This document shows positions 44,799-53,798 of a DNA stretch of 64,000 nucleotides, piece by piece. The stretch comes from Streptomyces colonosanans. Its GTDB lineage: Bacteria > Actinomycetota > Actinomycetes > Streptomycetales > Streptomycetaceae. Under the pieces are notes generated by a model that saw nothing but the letters and a program-made list of their open reading frames with translations, had not been told where the DNA came from and made no database searches. The stretch's first letter is position 1. Every line of letters begins with the position of its first letter. Both the position numbers and the translations under genes were made by a program. The DNA lies in assembly GCF_001866645.1 (NCBI RefSeq), contig NZ_MLYP01000017.1:61194-125193 (forward strand). The letters are read 5' to 3'.

Positions 44799-45986
44799 GT
44801 GGCAGCACCGCAGAACTACCTCGCAGTCATCAAGGTCATCGGTGTCGGCGGCGGTGGTGTCAATGCCATCAACCGGATGATCGAGGTCGGTCTCAAGGGC
44901 GTCGAGTTCATTGCCATCAACACCGACGCGCAAGCTCTGTTGATGAGCGACGCCGACGTCAAGCTCGACGTCGGTCGCGAACTCACCCGTGGTCTCGGCG
45001 CCGGCGCCAACCCGGCCGTCGGCCGCAAGGCTGCCGAGGACCACCGCGAGGAGATCGAGGAGGTCCTCAAGGGGGCCGACATGGTCTTCGTCACGGCCGG
45101 TGAAGGCGGCGGCACCGGCACCGGCGGAGCGCCCGTCGTGGCCAACATCGCCCGCTCGCTGGGTGCCCTCACGATCGGTGTGGTCACCCGCCCGTTCACG
45201 TTCGAGGGACGGCGTCGCGCGAACCAGGCGGAGGACGGCATCGCCGAACTCCGGGAAGAGGTCGACACCCTCATCGTCATCCCGAACGACCGGCTGCTGT
45301 CGATCTCGGACCGTCAGGTCTCCGTCCTGGACGCCTTCAAGTCGGCGGACCAGGTGCTGCTCTCCGGTGTTCAGGGCATCACCGACCTCATCACCACCCC
45401 CGGTCTGATCAACCTCGACTTCGCCGATGTGAAGTCCGTGATGTCGGAGGCCGGTTCGGCCCTCATGGGCATCGGCTCGGCCCGTGGCGACGATCGCGCG
45501 GTGGCCGCCGCCGAGATGGCGATCTCCTCGCCGCTGCTGGAGGCGTCCATCGACGGCGCCCGTGGCGTGCTCCTGTCCATCTCCGGCGGCTCCGACCTCG
45601 GCCTGTTCGAGATCAACGAGGCCGCCCAGCTGGTCAGCGAGGCCGCGCACCCCGAGGCCAACATCATCTTCGGCGCGGTCATCGACGACGCCCTCGGCGA
45701 CGAGGTGCGGGTCACCGTGATCGCCGCGGGCTTCGACGGCGGCCAGCCCCCGGCCAAGCGGGACAACATCCTCGGGTCGTCCTCGGTCAAGCGCGAGGAG
45801 TCGGTCCGTCCCACGGAGAGCCGTCCGACCTTCGGCTCACTCGGCAGCGTCACGCCGAAGGAGGCGCCGGAGCCCGCCCCGGAGCCGGTGAGCGAGATCC
45901 CGGTCACCCCGCCGCCGATCCCGCCGTCGCGGACCTACTCGGACAGCGCGGCCGAGGAACTGGACGTCCCGGACTTCCTCAAGTGA
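44799..45986 (+). CDS. ftsZ: Cell division GTPase FtsZ
   Basis: FtsZ forms the Z-rings, including the ladders in sporulating aerial hyphae. This 395-residue tubulin homologue shows [12 protein letters not shown], the GTP loop [24 protein letters not shown], and the T7 loop [12 protein letters not shown] Pro-rich linker leads to the conserved C-terminal peptide ELDVPDFLK, the docking site for SepF and other partners. GTG start with GAGAGG upstream. Its stop overlaps the ylmD GTG (GTGA). Confidence 0.98.
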   Translation: MAAPQNYLAVIKVIGVGGGGVNAINRMIEVGLKGVEFIAINTDAQALLMSDADVKLDVGRELTRGLGAGANPAVGRKAAEDHREEIEEVLKGADMVFVTAGEGGGTGTGGAPVVANIARSLGALTIGVVTRPFTFEGRRRANQAEDGIAELREEVDTLIVIPNDRLLSISDRQVSVLDAFKSADQVLLSGVQGITDLITTPGLINLDFADVKSVMSEAGSALMGIGSARGDDRAVAAAEMAISSPLLEASIDGARGVLLSISGGSDLGLFEINEAAQLVSEAAHPEANIIFGAVIDDALGDEVRVTVIAAGFDGGQPPAKRDNILGSSSVKREESVRPTESRPTFGSLGSVTPKEAPEPAPEPVSEIPVTPPPIPPSRTYSDSAAEELDVPDFLK

Positions 45987-46711
45987 TAGGACAGCGCGAC
46001 ACCGTGAGCGGCGCGCACTTCGCCTTCACCGACCGGTGGAGCGGGGTGAGCGCCGCTCCGTATGAGGAGCTCAACCTCGGCGGAGCGGTGGGCGACGACC
46101 CCGAGGCCGTACGCACCAACCGCGAGCTGGCCGCCAAGTCGTTGGGACTCGACCCGGCCCTGGTGGTCTGGATGAACCAGGTACACGGGCCGGATGCGGC
46201 GGTGGTGGACGCCCCCTGGGGTGAAAAGCCGGTGCCCGAGGTGGACGCGATCGTCACCGTACGGCGCGGACTCGCGCTCGCCGTACTCACCGCCGACTGC
46301 ACGCCCGTCCTGCTCGCGGACCCCGTCGCCGGAGTCGTGGCCGCCGCCCACGCGGGCCGGCCCGGAATGGTCGCCGGAGTGGTCCCCGCCGCCGTGCGCG
46401 CGATGATGGAACTGGGTGCCGATCCGTCCCGGATCGTCGTCCGCACAGGACCCGCCGTCTGCGGCCGGTGCTACGAGGTGCCGGAGGCGATGCGCGCCGA
46501 GGTGTCCGCCCTCGAACCGGCGGCGCACGCCGAGACGAGCTGGGGCACTCCCGCGGTCGATGTGACCGCCGGTGTGCACGCCCAGCTCGAAAGACTCGGG
46601 GTGCGCGACCGGGCGCAGTCACCGGTGTGCACGCTCGAGTCGGGCGACCACTTCTCGTACCGCCGCGACCGGACCACGGGGCGGCTCGCTGGCTATGTTT
46701 GGCTGGACTGA
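45983..46711 (+). CDS. pgeF: YlmD/PgeF-family protein (polyphenol oxidase family)
   Basis: This 242-residue protein of the DUF152 family has the metal-binding residues in [23 protein letters not shown] and [13 protein letters not shown]. In E. coli the homologue YfiH (PgeF) hydrolyses wrongly built UDP-MurNAc-L-Ser, a quality-control role in peptidoglycan synthesis that suits its place next to ftsZ; laccase and purine phosphorylase activities are reported for other members. Its GTG overlaps the ftsZ stop, so the two are coupled. Confidence 0.9.
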   Translation: MIGQRDTVSGAHFAFTDRWSGVSAAPYEELNLGGAVGDDPEAVRTNRELAAKSLGLDPALVVWMNQVHGPDAAVVDAPWGEKPVPEVDAIVTVRRGLALAVLTADCTPVLLADPVAGVVAAAHAGRPGMVAGVVPAAVRAMMELGADPSRIVVRTGPAVCGRCYEVPEAMRAEVSALEPAAHAETSWGTPAVDVTAGVHAQLERLGVRDRAQSPVCTLESGDHFSYRRDRTTGRLAGYVWLD

Positions 46712-46717
46712 TGGGGC

Positions 46718-47437
46718 ATGACGGACCGTAAGACTCAACTCGCCGCGAATCTGGCGCAGGTGGAGAACCGCATCGCGGCCGCCTGCCTGGCCGCCGGGCG
46801 GAAGCGGGAAGAGGTGACGCTGATCGTCGTCACCAAGACCTATCCCGCCAGTGATGTACGACTTCTCGCGGAACTCGGTGTGCGGCACGTCGCCGAGAAC
46901 CGCGACCAGGACGCGGCGCCCAAGGCGGCCGCGTGCTCGGATCTGCCGCTCACATGGCATTTTGTCGGTCAACTACAGACCAACAAGGTGCGATCCGTGG
47001 TGGGTTATGCCGATCTCGTGCAGTCCGTCGATCGTTCCCGACTCGTCACGGCGCTCTCGAAGGGGGCCGTGCAAGCCGGGCGCGAGGTGGGCTGCCTCGT
47101 CCAGGTGGCACTCGACGCCGAAGCCGGCGGACGAGGAGAGCGCGGAGGCGTGGCACCCGCGGGAATCGAAGAGTTGGGCGACCTCATCGCGAACGCTCCG
47201 GGGTTGAGACTGGACGGTCTGATGACCGTCGCGCCGCTCATAGGAGAGTATGCGGGGCGTCAACACGCGGCATTCGAGCGGTTGATGGTTTTGTCGACTG
47301 ACCTGCGCCGAGCCCATCCGGCTGCAACCATGGTCTCGGCAGGGATGAGTGCGGACCTCGAGCAGGCCGTGGCTGCCGGGGCGACACATGTGCGCGTCGG
47401 TAGCGCGGTACTCGGAGTCCGCCCCAGGCTCGGGTAA
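46718..47437 (+). CDS. YggS/YlmE-family pyridoxal phosphate homeostasis protein
   Basis: This 239-residue PLP-binding TIM barrel has the PLP lysine in LIVVTKTYPASDV, HFVGQLQTNKVR, QSVDRSRL, and the phosphate-binding end SAGMSADLEQAVAAGATHVRVGSAVLG. The family buffers free PLP and has no confirmed catalytic activity. It is the ylmE position of the ftsZ-ylmD-ylmE-sepF-ylmG order conserved in Gram-positive bacteria. Confidence 0.92.
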   Translation: MTDRKTQLAANLAQVENRIAAACLAAGRKREEVTLIVVTKTYPASDVRLLAELGVRHVAENRDQDAAPKAAACSDLPLTWHFVGQLQTNKVRSVVGYADLVQSVDRSRLVTALSKGAVQAGREVGCLVQVALDAEAGGRGERGGVAPAGIEELGDLIANAPGLRLDGLMTVAPLIGEYAGRQHAAFERLMVLSTDLRRAHPAATMVSAGMSADLEQAVAAGATHVRVGSAVLGVRPRLG

Positions 47438-47566
47438 CGTCGCCACGAAGTCGGACCACAGCAGAAAATATGGTCATTACCGCCGATCGGCGGGCGTAAC
47501 GACCACGTGGATCGCGGGCACTTGGCAGTCGTCAGCCGATCCACCACAGAGCGGAGGACTCAGAGA

Positions 47567-48199
47567 ATGGCCGGCGCGATGCGCAAGATGGCGGTCTACC
47601 TCGGCCTCGTGGAGGACGATGGGTACGACGGCAGGGGATTCGACCCCGACGACGACTTCGAGCCCGAACTCGACCCGGAGCCGGAGCGGGACCGCAGGCG
47701 ACATGAGCCGTCGCATCAGGCACTTCAGCCCCAACGGGACGAACCTGTACGAGTGGTTCAGCCTCCCGCGCAGCGCGAGGCGGTGCCTCATTCCGCTTCG
47801 CTGTCCGCGGAATCCGGGCGTCCGGCCCGCATCGCCCCCGTGGCATCCATCACACAAGAACGCCAGAGTCTGGAGAAGAGCGCCCCGGTGATCATGCCCA
47901 AGGTCGTGTCCGAGCGAGAGCCCTACCGGATCACCACGCTCCACCCCAGGACCTACAACGAGGCCCGTACCATCGGGGAACACTTCCGTGAGGGCACTCC
48001 GGTGATCATGAATCTGACGGAGATGGACGACACGGACGCGAAGCGACTTGTCGACTTTGCGGCAGGTTTGGTCTTCGGTCTCCATGGAAGTATCGAGCGG
48101 GTGACACAGAAGGTGTTCCTCTTGTCGCCTGCTAACGTCGATGTCACGGCGGAGGACAAGGCCCGCATCGCAGAGGGCGGGTTCTTCAACCAGAGCTGA
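47567..48199 (+). CDS. sepF: Cell division protein SepF
   Basis: SepF tethers FtsZ to the membrane. The 210-residue protein has the N-terminal amphipathic membrane anchor ([14 protein letters not shown]), an acidic Asp/Glu/Arg-rich linker of about 80 residues, and the C-terminal SepF domain ([18 protein letters not shown], then [22 protein letters not shown]). GGAGG precedes ATG 47567; ATG 47579 is a closer match to the usual N-terminus. Streptomyces has other SepF-like proteins; this is the one beside ftsZ. Confidence 0.95.
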   Translation: MAGAMRKMAVYLGLVEDDGYDGRGFDPDDDFEPELDPEPERDRRRHEPSHQALQPQRDEPVRVVQPPAQREAVPHSASLSAESGRPARIAPVASITQERQSLEKSAPVIMPKVVSEREPYRITTLHPRTYNEARTIGEHFREGTPVIMNLTEMDDTDAKRLVDFAAGLVFGLHGSIERVTQKVFLLSPANVDVTAEDKARIAEGGFFNQS

Positions 48200-48250
48200 G
48201 ACGGACAATCGGAAAGCCGTACGGGAACAGGGGAGAGGGAAGCACGGATC

Positions 48251-48541
48251 ATGGGCGTGTTCCTGGAGGTCGTCTACATCGCGCTGATGTGCTTCCTCGT
48301 CGTGCTGATTTTCCGGTTGGTCATGGACTACGTCTTCCAGTTCGCCCGCTCATGGCAACCCGGCAAGGCGATGGTGGTCATTCTGGAGGCCACCTACACT
48401 GTCACGGATCCACCGCTGAAGCTTCTGCGGCGGTTCATCCCGCCGCTGCGTCTCGGAGGCGTGGCGCTAGACCTGTCCTTCTTCGTACTGATGATCATCG
48501 TCTACATCCTGATCTCCATCGTGGGCAATCTCGCGAGGTGA
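48251..48541 (+). CDS. sepG: YggT-family membrane protein SepG (YlmG)
   Basis: This 96-residue protein has two membrane segments, LEVVYIALMCFLVVLIFRLVM at the N-terminus and LDLSFFVLMIIVYILISIVG at the C-terminus, around a basic loop with DPPLKLLRRFIPPLRLGGVALD. In Streptomyces SepG helps position the division protein SsgB and affects nucleoid shape in sporulation. GGGGAGAGGGA lies upstream of the ATG. Confidence 0.93.
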   Translation: MGVFLEVVYIALMCFLVVLIFRLVMDYVFQFARSWQPGKAMVVILEATYTVTDPPLKLLRRFIPPLRLGGVALDLSFFVLMIIVYILISIVGNLAR

Positions 48542-48593
48542 CTGTGGACGATACGGTCTTGCCGACTGCCGATGACTACGTTGAGGTGAAGAG

Positions 48594-49853
48594 ATGCCGT
48601 TGACCCCCGAGGACGTGCGGAACAAGCAGTTCACGACCGTCCGCCTCCGAGAAGGCTATGACGAGGACGAGGTCGATGCCTTCCTCGACGAGGTCGAAGC
48701 CGAACTGACCCGTCTGCTCCGGGAGAACGAGGATCTGCGCGCCAAGCTGGCCGCCGCCACGCGTGCCGCCGCTCAGAACCAGCAGAACATGCGCAAGCCT
48801 CCGGAGGGCCAGGACCAGCCGCAGGGCATGCGAGGTCCGGGGGCTCCGGTGCCCGCCGGGATATCGGGCCCGCCGCAGCAGCAGATGGGTGGCCCCATGG
48901 GTGGTCCGCCCCAGCTGCCGAGCGGTGCCCCGCAGCTGCCTGCCGGCCCCGGAGGCGGTCAGGGTGGTCCCCAGGGACCCGGTCCGATGGGCCAAGGTCC
49001 GATGGGCCAGGGGCCGATGGGCGGTCAGCCCCCGATGGGCGGTCAGCCCCCGATGGGCGGTCAGCCCCCGATGGGTGGTCAGCCCCCGATGGGTGGTCAG
49101 CCCCCGATGGGTGGTCAGCCCCCGATGGGTGGTCAGCCTCCGATGGGTGGTCAGTCCCCGATGCAGCAGCCGATGGGCGGCCCCATGGGCGGTCCGATGG
49201 GCGGCGGCCCCATGGGCGGTCCGGGCGGTCCGGGGATGCCCGGCCAGGGTCCCGGTGGCGACAGCGCCGCGCGTGTCCTCTCGCTGGCCCAGCAGACTGC
49301 CGACCAGGCGATCGCCGAGGCCCGTTCCGAGGCCAACAAGATCGTCGGCGAGGCCCGCAGCCGCGCCGAGGGTCTGGAGCGCGACGCCCGGGCCAAGGCG
49401 GACGCCCTGGAGCGGGACGCGCAGGAGAAGCACCGTGTCGCGATGGGTTCCCTGGAGTCCGCCCGCGCCACGCTGGAGCGCAAGGTCGAGGACCTGCGTG
49501 GCTTCGAGCGCGAGTACCGCACGCGCCTGAAGTCGTACCTGGAGTCGCAGCTGCGCCAGCTGGAGACCCAGGCCGACGACTCGCTGGCCCCGCCGCGCAC
49601 CCCGGCCGCGGCCTCCCTGCCGTCGCCGTCGGCGCCGTCGATGGCCCCGGCGGGCGCGAGTGGCCCGTCGTACGGAGGCAACCAGACGATGGGCGGTTCT
49701 CCGGCTCCCTCTGCCCCGTCCTTCGGCGGTCAGCAGCAGATGTCCCCGGCGATGACCCAGCCGATGGCGCCGGTGCGCCCGCAGGGTCCGTCGCCGATGG
49801 GCCAGGCCCCGTCGCCGATGCGTGGGTTCCTCATCGACGAGGATGACAACTGA
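48594..49853 (+). CDS. divIVA: Polar growth determinant DivIVA
   Basis: DivIVA marks hyphal tips and recruits the wall-building machinery. The 419-residue protein has the N-terminal curvature-sensing domain (MPLTPEDVRNKQFTTVRLREGYDEDEVDAFLDEVE as its opening region), a first coiled coil, a Pro/Gly/Gln/Met-rich linker with seven GGQPPM repeats, a second long coiled coil (about residues 222-330) and a Pro-rich tail ending in GFLIDEDDN. The linker is encoded by an 18-bp tandem repeat and varies in length between strains. It ends the dcw cluster and is followed by a strong terminator. Confidence 0.97.
   Translation: MPLTPEDVRNKQFTTVRLREGYDEDEVDAFLDEVEAELTRLLRENEDLRAKLAAATRAAAQNQQNMRKPPEGQDQPQGMRGPGAPVPAGISGPPQQQMGGPMGGPPQLPSGAPQLPAGPGGGQGGPQGPGPMGQGPMGQGPMGGQPPMGGQPPMGGQPPMGGQPPMGGQPPMGGQPPMGGQPPMGGQSPMQQPMGGPMGGPMGGGPMGGPGGPGMPGQGPGGDSAARVLSLAQQTADQAIAEARSEANKIVGEARSRAEGLERDARAKADALERDAQEKHRVAMGSLESARATLERKVEDLRGFEREYRTRLKSYLESQLRQLETQADDSLAPPRTPAAASLPSPSAPSMAPAGASGPSYGGNQTMGGSPAPSAPSFGGQQQMSPAMTQPMAPVRPQGPSPMGQAPSPMRGFLIDEDDN
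49023..49166 (+). repeat. 18-bp tandem repeat inside divIVA
   Basis: Eight consecutive 18-bp units (GGTCAGCCCCCGATGGGC/T) encode seven GGQPPM and one GGQSPM. Units 1-6 differ only at the last base; unit 7 has one extra change and unit 8 has diverged. All units keep the frame, typical of slippage or recombination in a tolerant linker. Confidence 0.95.
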
Positions 49854-49889
49854 CGGTCGTACATACGCCGTAGTCGTCGGCAGCGTTCA

Positions 49890-49926
49890 GGGCGGGGCCC
49901 CGGATTCTCGATCCGGGGCCCCGCCC
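49890..49926 (+). terminator. Terminator at the end of the dcw cluster
   Basis: A perfect 16-bp stem (GGGCGGGGCCCCGGAT/ATCCGGGGCCCCGCCC) with a 5-nt loop, followed by TTGTG, lies 37 bp after the divIVA stop codon. Confidence 0.9.
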
Positions 49927-49977
49927 TTGTGCTACACGCGTCCGGGCGGGGGAGCGGATGTGCGGCGTACGCAACGC

Positions 49978-50024
49978 CGAAGGCCCGGGCCCGCCACGGA
50001 AGATGTGGCGGGCCCGGGCCTTCG
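49978..50024 (-). terminator. Terminator of ileS
   Basis: A perfect 20-bp stem (CGAAGGCCCGGGCCCGCCAC and its complement) with a 7-nt loop lies 9 bp beyond the ileS stop codon. With the hairpin at 49890 it separates the convergent divIVA and ileS transcripts. Confidence 0.9.
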
Positions 50025-50033
50025 ATTGTGCCG

Positions 50034-53000
50034 TTACGCCTTGCGCAGGCGGAACGTCAGCGTCAGGAATTCGTCGGTGAACGGGTCACCGTACGTCCCG
50101 TCCGCCTCGCCCTGGGTGAAGTCCGTGGCCAGGACCTCGTCGGCGATCAGGTCGGAGTGCTCGGTCAGGGCCGCGATGACCGCCGGGTCCGTCGCGGTCC
50201 AGCGGAGCGCGATGCGGTCGGCGACGTCCAGGCCGCTGTTCTTGCGCGCCTCCTGGATCAGCCGGATCGCGTCGCGGGCGAGGCCGGCCTGCCGCAGCTC
50301 CTCGGTGATCTCCAGGTCGAGGGCGACCGTCGCGCCGGAGTCGGACGCCACCGACCAACCCTCGCGCGGGGTCTCCGTGATGATCACCTCGTCGGGGGCG
50401 AGTGCGACCTGCTCGCCCTCGACCTCCACCGACGCCGTGCCCTCGCGCAGGGCCAGGGACAGGGCGGCCGCGTCCGTGTTCGCGATGGCCTTGGCGACGT
50501 CCTGGACGCGCTTGCCGAAGCGCTTGCCGAGCGCACGGAAGTTCGCCTTCGCGGTCGTGTCGACCAGCGAGCCGCCGACCTCGCTCAGCGACGCGAGTGC
50601 TTCGACGTTCAGCTCCTCCGTGATCTGCGTGTGCAGCTCCGCGTCCAGTGTCTCGAAGCCGGCCGCTGCGACCAGCGCCCGAGACAGCGGCTGCCGCGTC
50701 TTGACACCGGACTCCGCGCGGGTGGCGCGGCCCAGTTCGACGAGACGGCGCACCAGCACCATCTGCTTCGACAGCTCCGGGTCGATCGCGGACAGGTCCG
50801 CCTCGGGCCAGGACGCCAGGTGCACCGACTCCGGGGCGCCCGGGGTCACCGGCACGACCAGGTCCTGCCACACCCGCTCGGTCATGAACGGGGCGATCGG
50901 CGCCATCAGCTTCGTGACCGTTTCCAGGACCTCGTGGAGCGTGCGCAGCGCGGCCTTGTCACCCTGCCAGAAGCGGCGCCGAGAGCGGCGGACATACCAG
51001 TTCGACAGGTCGTCGACGAATGCCGACAGGAGCTTGCCGGCGCGCTGGGTGTCGTACCCCTCCAGGGCCTGGGTCACCTGGTCGGTGAGCGCGTGGAGCT
51101 CCGACAGCAGCCAGCGGTCGAGGACCGGGCGGTCGGCCGGGGCCGGGTCGGCCTCGCTCGGTGCCCAGTTCGACGTGCGGGCGTACAGCGCCTGGAAGGC
51201 GACCGTGTTCCAGAACGTGAGGAGCGTCTTGCGGACGACCTCCTGGATGGCGCCGTGGCCCACGCGGCGGGCCGCCCACGGGGAGCCGCCCGCGGCCATG
51301 AACCAGCGGACCGCGTCCGCGCCGTGCTGGTCCATCAGCGGGATCGGCTGCAGGGTGTTGCCCAGGTGCTTGGACATCTTGCGGCCGTCCTCGGCGAGGA
51401 TGTGGCCCAGGCACACCACGTTTTCGTACGACGACTTGTCGAAGACCAGGGTGCCGACCGCCATCAGCGTGTAGAACCAGCCGCGGGTCTGGTCGATGGC
51501 CTCGCTGATGAACTGCGCCGGGTAGCGGGATTCGAACAGTTCCTTGTTCTTGTACGGGTAGCCCCACTGTGCGAAGGGCATCGAGCCGGAGTCGTACCAG
51601 GCGTCGATGACTTCCGGCACGCGCGTGGCCGTCTTGCCGCACTGGGGGCAGGCGAAGGTGACCTCGTCGATGAACGGGCGGTGCGGGTCGAGGGCCGACT
51701 GGTCGCTGCCGGTCAGCTCGGTGAGTTCGGCGCGGGAGCCGATGCAGGTGAGGTGGCCGTCCTCGCAGTGCCAGATCGGCAGCGGGGTGCCCCAGTAGCG
51801 GTTGCGGGACAGGGCCCAGTCGATGTTGTTGGTCAGCCAGTCGCCGAACCGGCCGTGCTTGACCGTGTCCGGGTACCAGTTGGTCTTCTCGTTCTCCTCG
51901 AGGAGGCGGTCCTTGACGGCCGTGGTGCGGATGTACCAGGACGGCTGCGCGTAGTAGAGGAGCGCGGTGTGGCAGCGCCAGCAGTGCGGGTAGCTGTGCT
52001 CGTACGGGAGGTGCTTGAAGAGCAGACCGCGCTGCTGCAGATCCTCGGTGAGCTGTTCGTCCGCCTTCTTGAAGAAGACGCCGCCGACCAGCGGGAGGTC
52101 TTCCTCGAAGGTGCCGTCGGGGCGCACGGGGTTGACCACGGGCAGGCCGTAGGAGCGGCAGACCTTGAGGTCGTCCTCACCGAAGGCGGGGGACTGGTGG
52201 ACCAGACCCGTACCGTCCTCGGTGGTCACGTACTCGGCGTTCACCACGTAGTGGGCCGGCTCCGAGAACTCCACCAGCTCGAACGGGCGTTGATACGTCC
52301 AGCGCTCCATCTCGGCGCCGGTGAACGTCTGCCCGGTGGGCTCCCAGCCCTCGCCGAGCGCCTTGGCGAGCAGCGGCTCGGCGACGACGAGCTTCTCCTC
52401 GCGGTTCGTCGCGACGGCATAGGTGACGTCGGGGTGCGCGGCGACCGCGGTGTTGGAGACCAGGGTCCACGGGGTCGTGGTCCACACCAGGAGCGCCGCC
52501 TCGCCGGCGAGCGGACCGGAGGTGAGCGGGAAACGGACGTAGACCGACGGGTCGACGACCGTCTCGTAGCCCTGCGCCAGCTCGTGGTCCGACAGGCCCG
52601 TCCCGCAGCGGGGGCACCAGGGGGCGACGCGGTGGTCCTGGACCAGCAGACCCTTGGAGAAGATCTCCTTGAGTGACCACCAGACCGACTCGACGTACGC
52701 GGGGTCCATGGTCCAGTACGCGTCGTCCAGGTCGACCCAGTAGCCCATGCGGGTCGTCAGGTCGGAGAAGGCGTCGGTGTGGCGGGTCACGGACTCGCGG
52801 CACTTGGCGTTGAACTCGGCGATGCCGTACGCCTCGATGTCCTTCTTGCCGCTGAAGCCCAGCTCCTTCTCGACCGCCAGCTCCACCGGGAGTCCGTGGC
52901 AGTCCCAGCCGGCCTTGCGGGCCACGTGGTAGCCGCGCATGGTGCGGAAGCGCGGGAAGACGTCCTTGAAGACACGGGCTTCGATGTGGTGGGCGCCCGG

Positions 53001-53165
53001 CATGCCGTTGGCGGTGGGCGGGCCCTCGTAGAACACCCATTCGGGGCGGCCCTCGGACTGCTCCAGGCTCTTGGCAAAGATCTTCTGCTCGCGCCAGAAG
53101 TCGAGCACGGCGTGCTCGAGCGCGGGCAGGTCGACCTGGGCGGGCACCTGGCGGTACTGCGTCAT
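50034..53165 (-). CDS. ileS: Isoleucyl-tRNA synthetase
   Basis: It charges tRNA-Ile. The 1043-residue class I enzyme has the HIGH-type motif GAHHIE in PPTANGMPGAHHIEAR, the CP1 editing domain (LLVWTTTPWTLVSNTAV), zinc-site cysteines (CPRCGTGLSD and CPQCGKTA) and KMSKH as the second signature (GRKMSKHLGN). Length and motifs fit the eukaryote-like IleS2 group, which is usually mupirocin-insensitive. ATG 53165 is preceded by GGAGGAAG. The frame stays open far upstream to 55502, but that part is the T-box leader and the antisense of the next gene. Confidence 0.96.
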   Translation of the reverse strand: MTQYRQVPAQVDLPALEHAVLDFWREQKIFAKSLEQSEGRPEWVFYEGPPTANGMPGAHHIEARVFKDVFPRFRTMRGYHVARKAGWDCHGLPVELAVEKELGFSGKKDIEAYGIAEFNAKCRESVTRHTDAFSDLTTRMGYWVDLDDAYWTMDPAYVESVWWSLKEIFSKGLLVQDHRVAPWCPRCGTGLSDHELAQGYETVVDPSVYVRFPLTSGPLAGEAALLVWTTTPWTLVSNTAVAAHPDVTYAVATNREEKLVVAEPLLAKALGEGWEPTGQTFTGAEMERWTYQRPFELVEFSEPAHYVVNAEYVTTEDGTGLVHQSPAFGEDDLKVCRSYGLPVVNPVRPDGTFEEDLPLVGGVFFKKADEQLTEDLQQRGLLFKHLPYEHSYPHCWRCHTALLYYAQPSWYIRTTAVKDRLLEENEKTNWYPDTVKHGRFGDWLTNNIDWALSRNRYWGTPLPIWHCEDGHLTCIGSRAELTELTGSDQSALDPHRPFIDEVTFACPQCGKTATRVPEVIDAWYDSGSMPFAQWGYPYKNKELFESRYPAQFISEAIDQTRGWFYTLMAVGTLVFDKSSYENVVCLGHILAEDGRKMSKHLGNTLQPIPLMDQHGADAVRWFMAAGGSPWAARRVGHGAIQEVVRKTLLTFWNTVAFQALYARTSNWAPSEADPAPADRPVLDRWLLSELHALTDQVTQALEGYDTQRAGKLLSAFVDDLSNWYVRRSRRRFWQGDKAALRTLHEVLETVTKLMAPIAPFMTERVWQDLVVPVTPGAPESVHLASWPEADLSAIDPELSKQMVLVRRLVELGRATRAESGVKTRQPLSRALVAAAGFETLDAELHTQITEELNVEALASLSEVGGSLVDTTAKANFRALGKRFGKRVQDVAKAIANTDAAALSLALREGTASVEVEGEQVALAPDEVIITETPREGWSVASDSGATVALDLEITEELRQAGLARDAIRLIQEARKNSGLDVADRIALRWTATDPAVIAALTEHSDLIADEVLATDFTQGEADGTYGDPFTDEFLTLTFRLRKA

Positions 53166-53175
53166 GGATCTTCCT

Positions 53176-53495
53176 CCGGCGGACGTGCTGCCTTCCGTCG
53201 GAGGGACGAGAGCCGGGAATTCCGTGAATCCTCCGTACGCCGTGTGCGGCGCGCTCCCGCGGTACCACCCTCCTTGGCCCTCCGGTGCGCCGTATGCACC
53301 GGTGAGCCCCCTCATTGGGGTCGCGATGCCGGTTCTACCGGCCCTGGGCGGCCCCTGGGTGGAGCCCACTGTCCAAGGCTTTCTTCCGGCGGCTCCGGGG
53401 TGATCTTCACGTCGCGCTAGCCTCCGGGCTTCCACCGTCCCCGGATCGCTCATGGCTGCGTACGCCGCTACTCGTCCCCATCCACGCTTTTCGCT
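53176..53495 (-). promoter_or_regulatory. T-box riboswitch of ileS (translational type)
   Basis: On the transcribed strand the T-box sequence AGGGTGGTACCGCGG (53257-53271 on the plus strand) pairs with the uncharged tRNA acceptor end. The leader starts near GGGGACGAGTAG, common in actinobacterial T-boxes, just after a -10-like TACACT (53502-53507). ATC at 53402-53404 is the likely Ile specifier. No intrinsic terminator lies between the T-box and ileS, while CCTCC segments there can mask the GGAGGAAG ribosome-binding site. This is the translational, short-stem-I class known for actinobacterial ileS. Confidence 0.9.
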
Positions 53496-53798
53496 CCGCC
53501 CAGTGTACGGCGCCGCACGGACAGCGGCCGACCGGATTTCCCCGTCCCGACGCCGGGGGCGCCGCGGGGCGCCGGCGCGCAGTGACCCGAATGGCGAGGC
53601 GCCGCTGTCCGGACCCCCGGGACGCCGACCCCGGCGGATTACCGGCCGGAGAGCTGGGCACAACGGATGCAGGCTCGCCGCGCGGCCTGCGTGCGGCGGG
53701 CGCATCATGAGCGTGCCCCGTTGCCGCGGGCCAGAAGTCGATTTATCGTCCCAGCACGATTTGCGCGCGAGATCACAGTTTGTGAAGGGACCGCGGCC
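53496..53798. other. 303-bp divergent promoter region between ileS and the DksA-like gene
   Basis: It holds the ileS -10-like TACACT (minus strand, 53502-53507) and the upstream region of the rightward gene, including GAAGGGA before its ATG. No gene is supported. Frames running through it are extensions of real genes. Confidence 0.5.

Noticed and set aside
49023..49166. CRISPR-like regular repeats
   Set aside because: The units are contiguous 18-mers without spacers and encode GGQPPM in frame within divIVA.
49929..52676. Long plus-strand open frame (over 900 codons) antisense to ileS
   Set aside because: It is the GC-rich shadow of ileS, with no family motifs and no ribosome-binding site.
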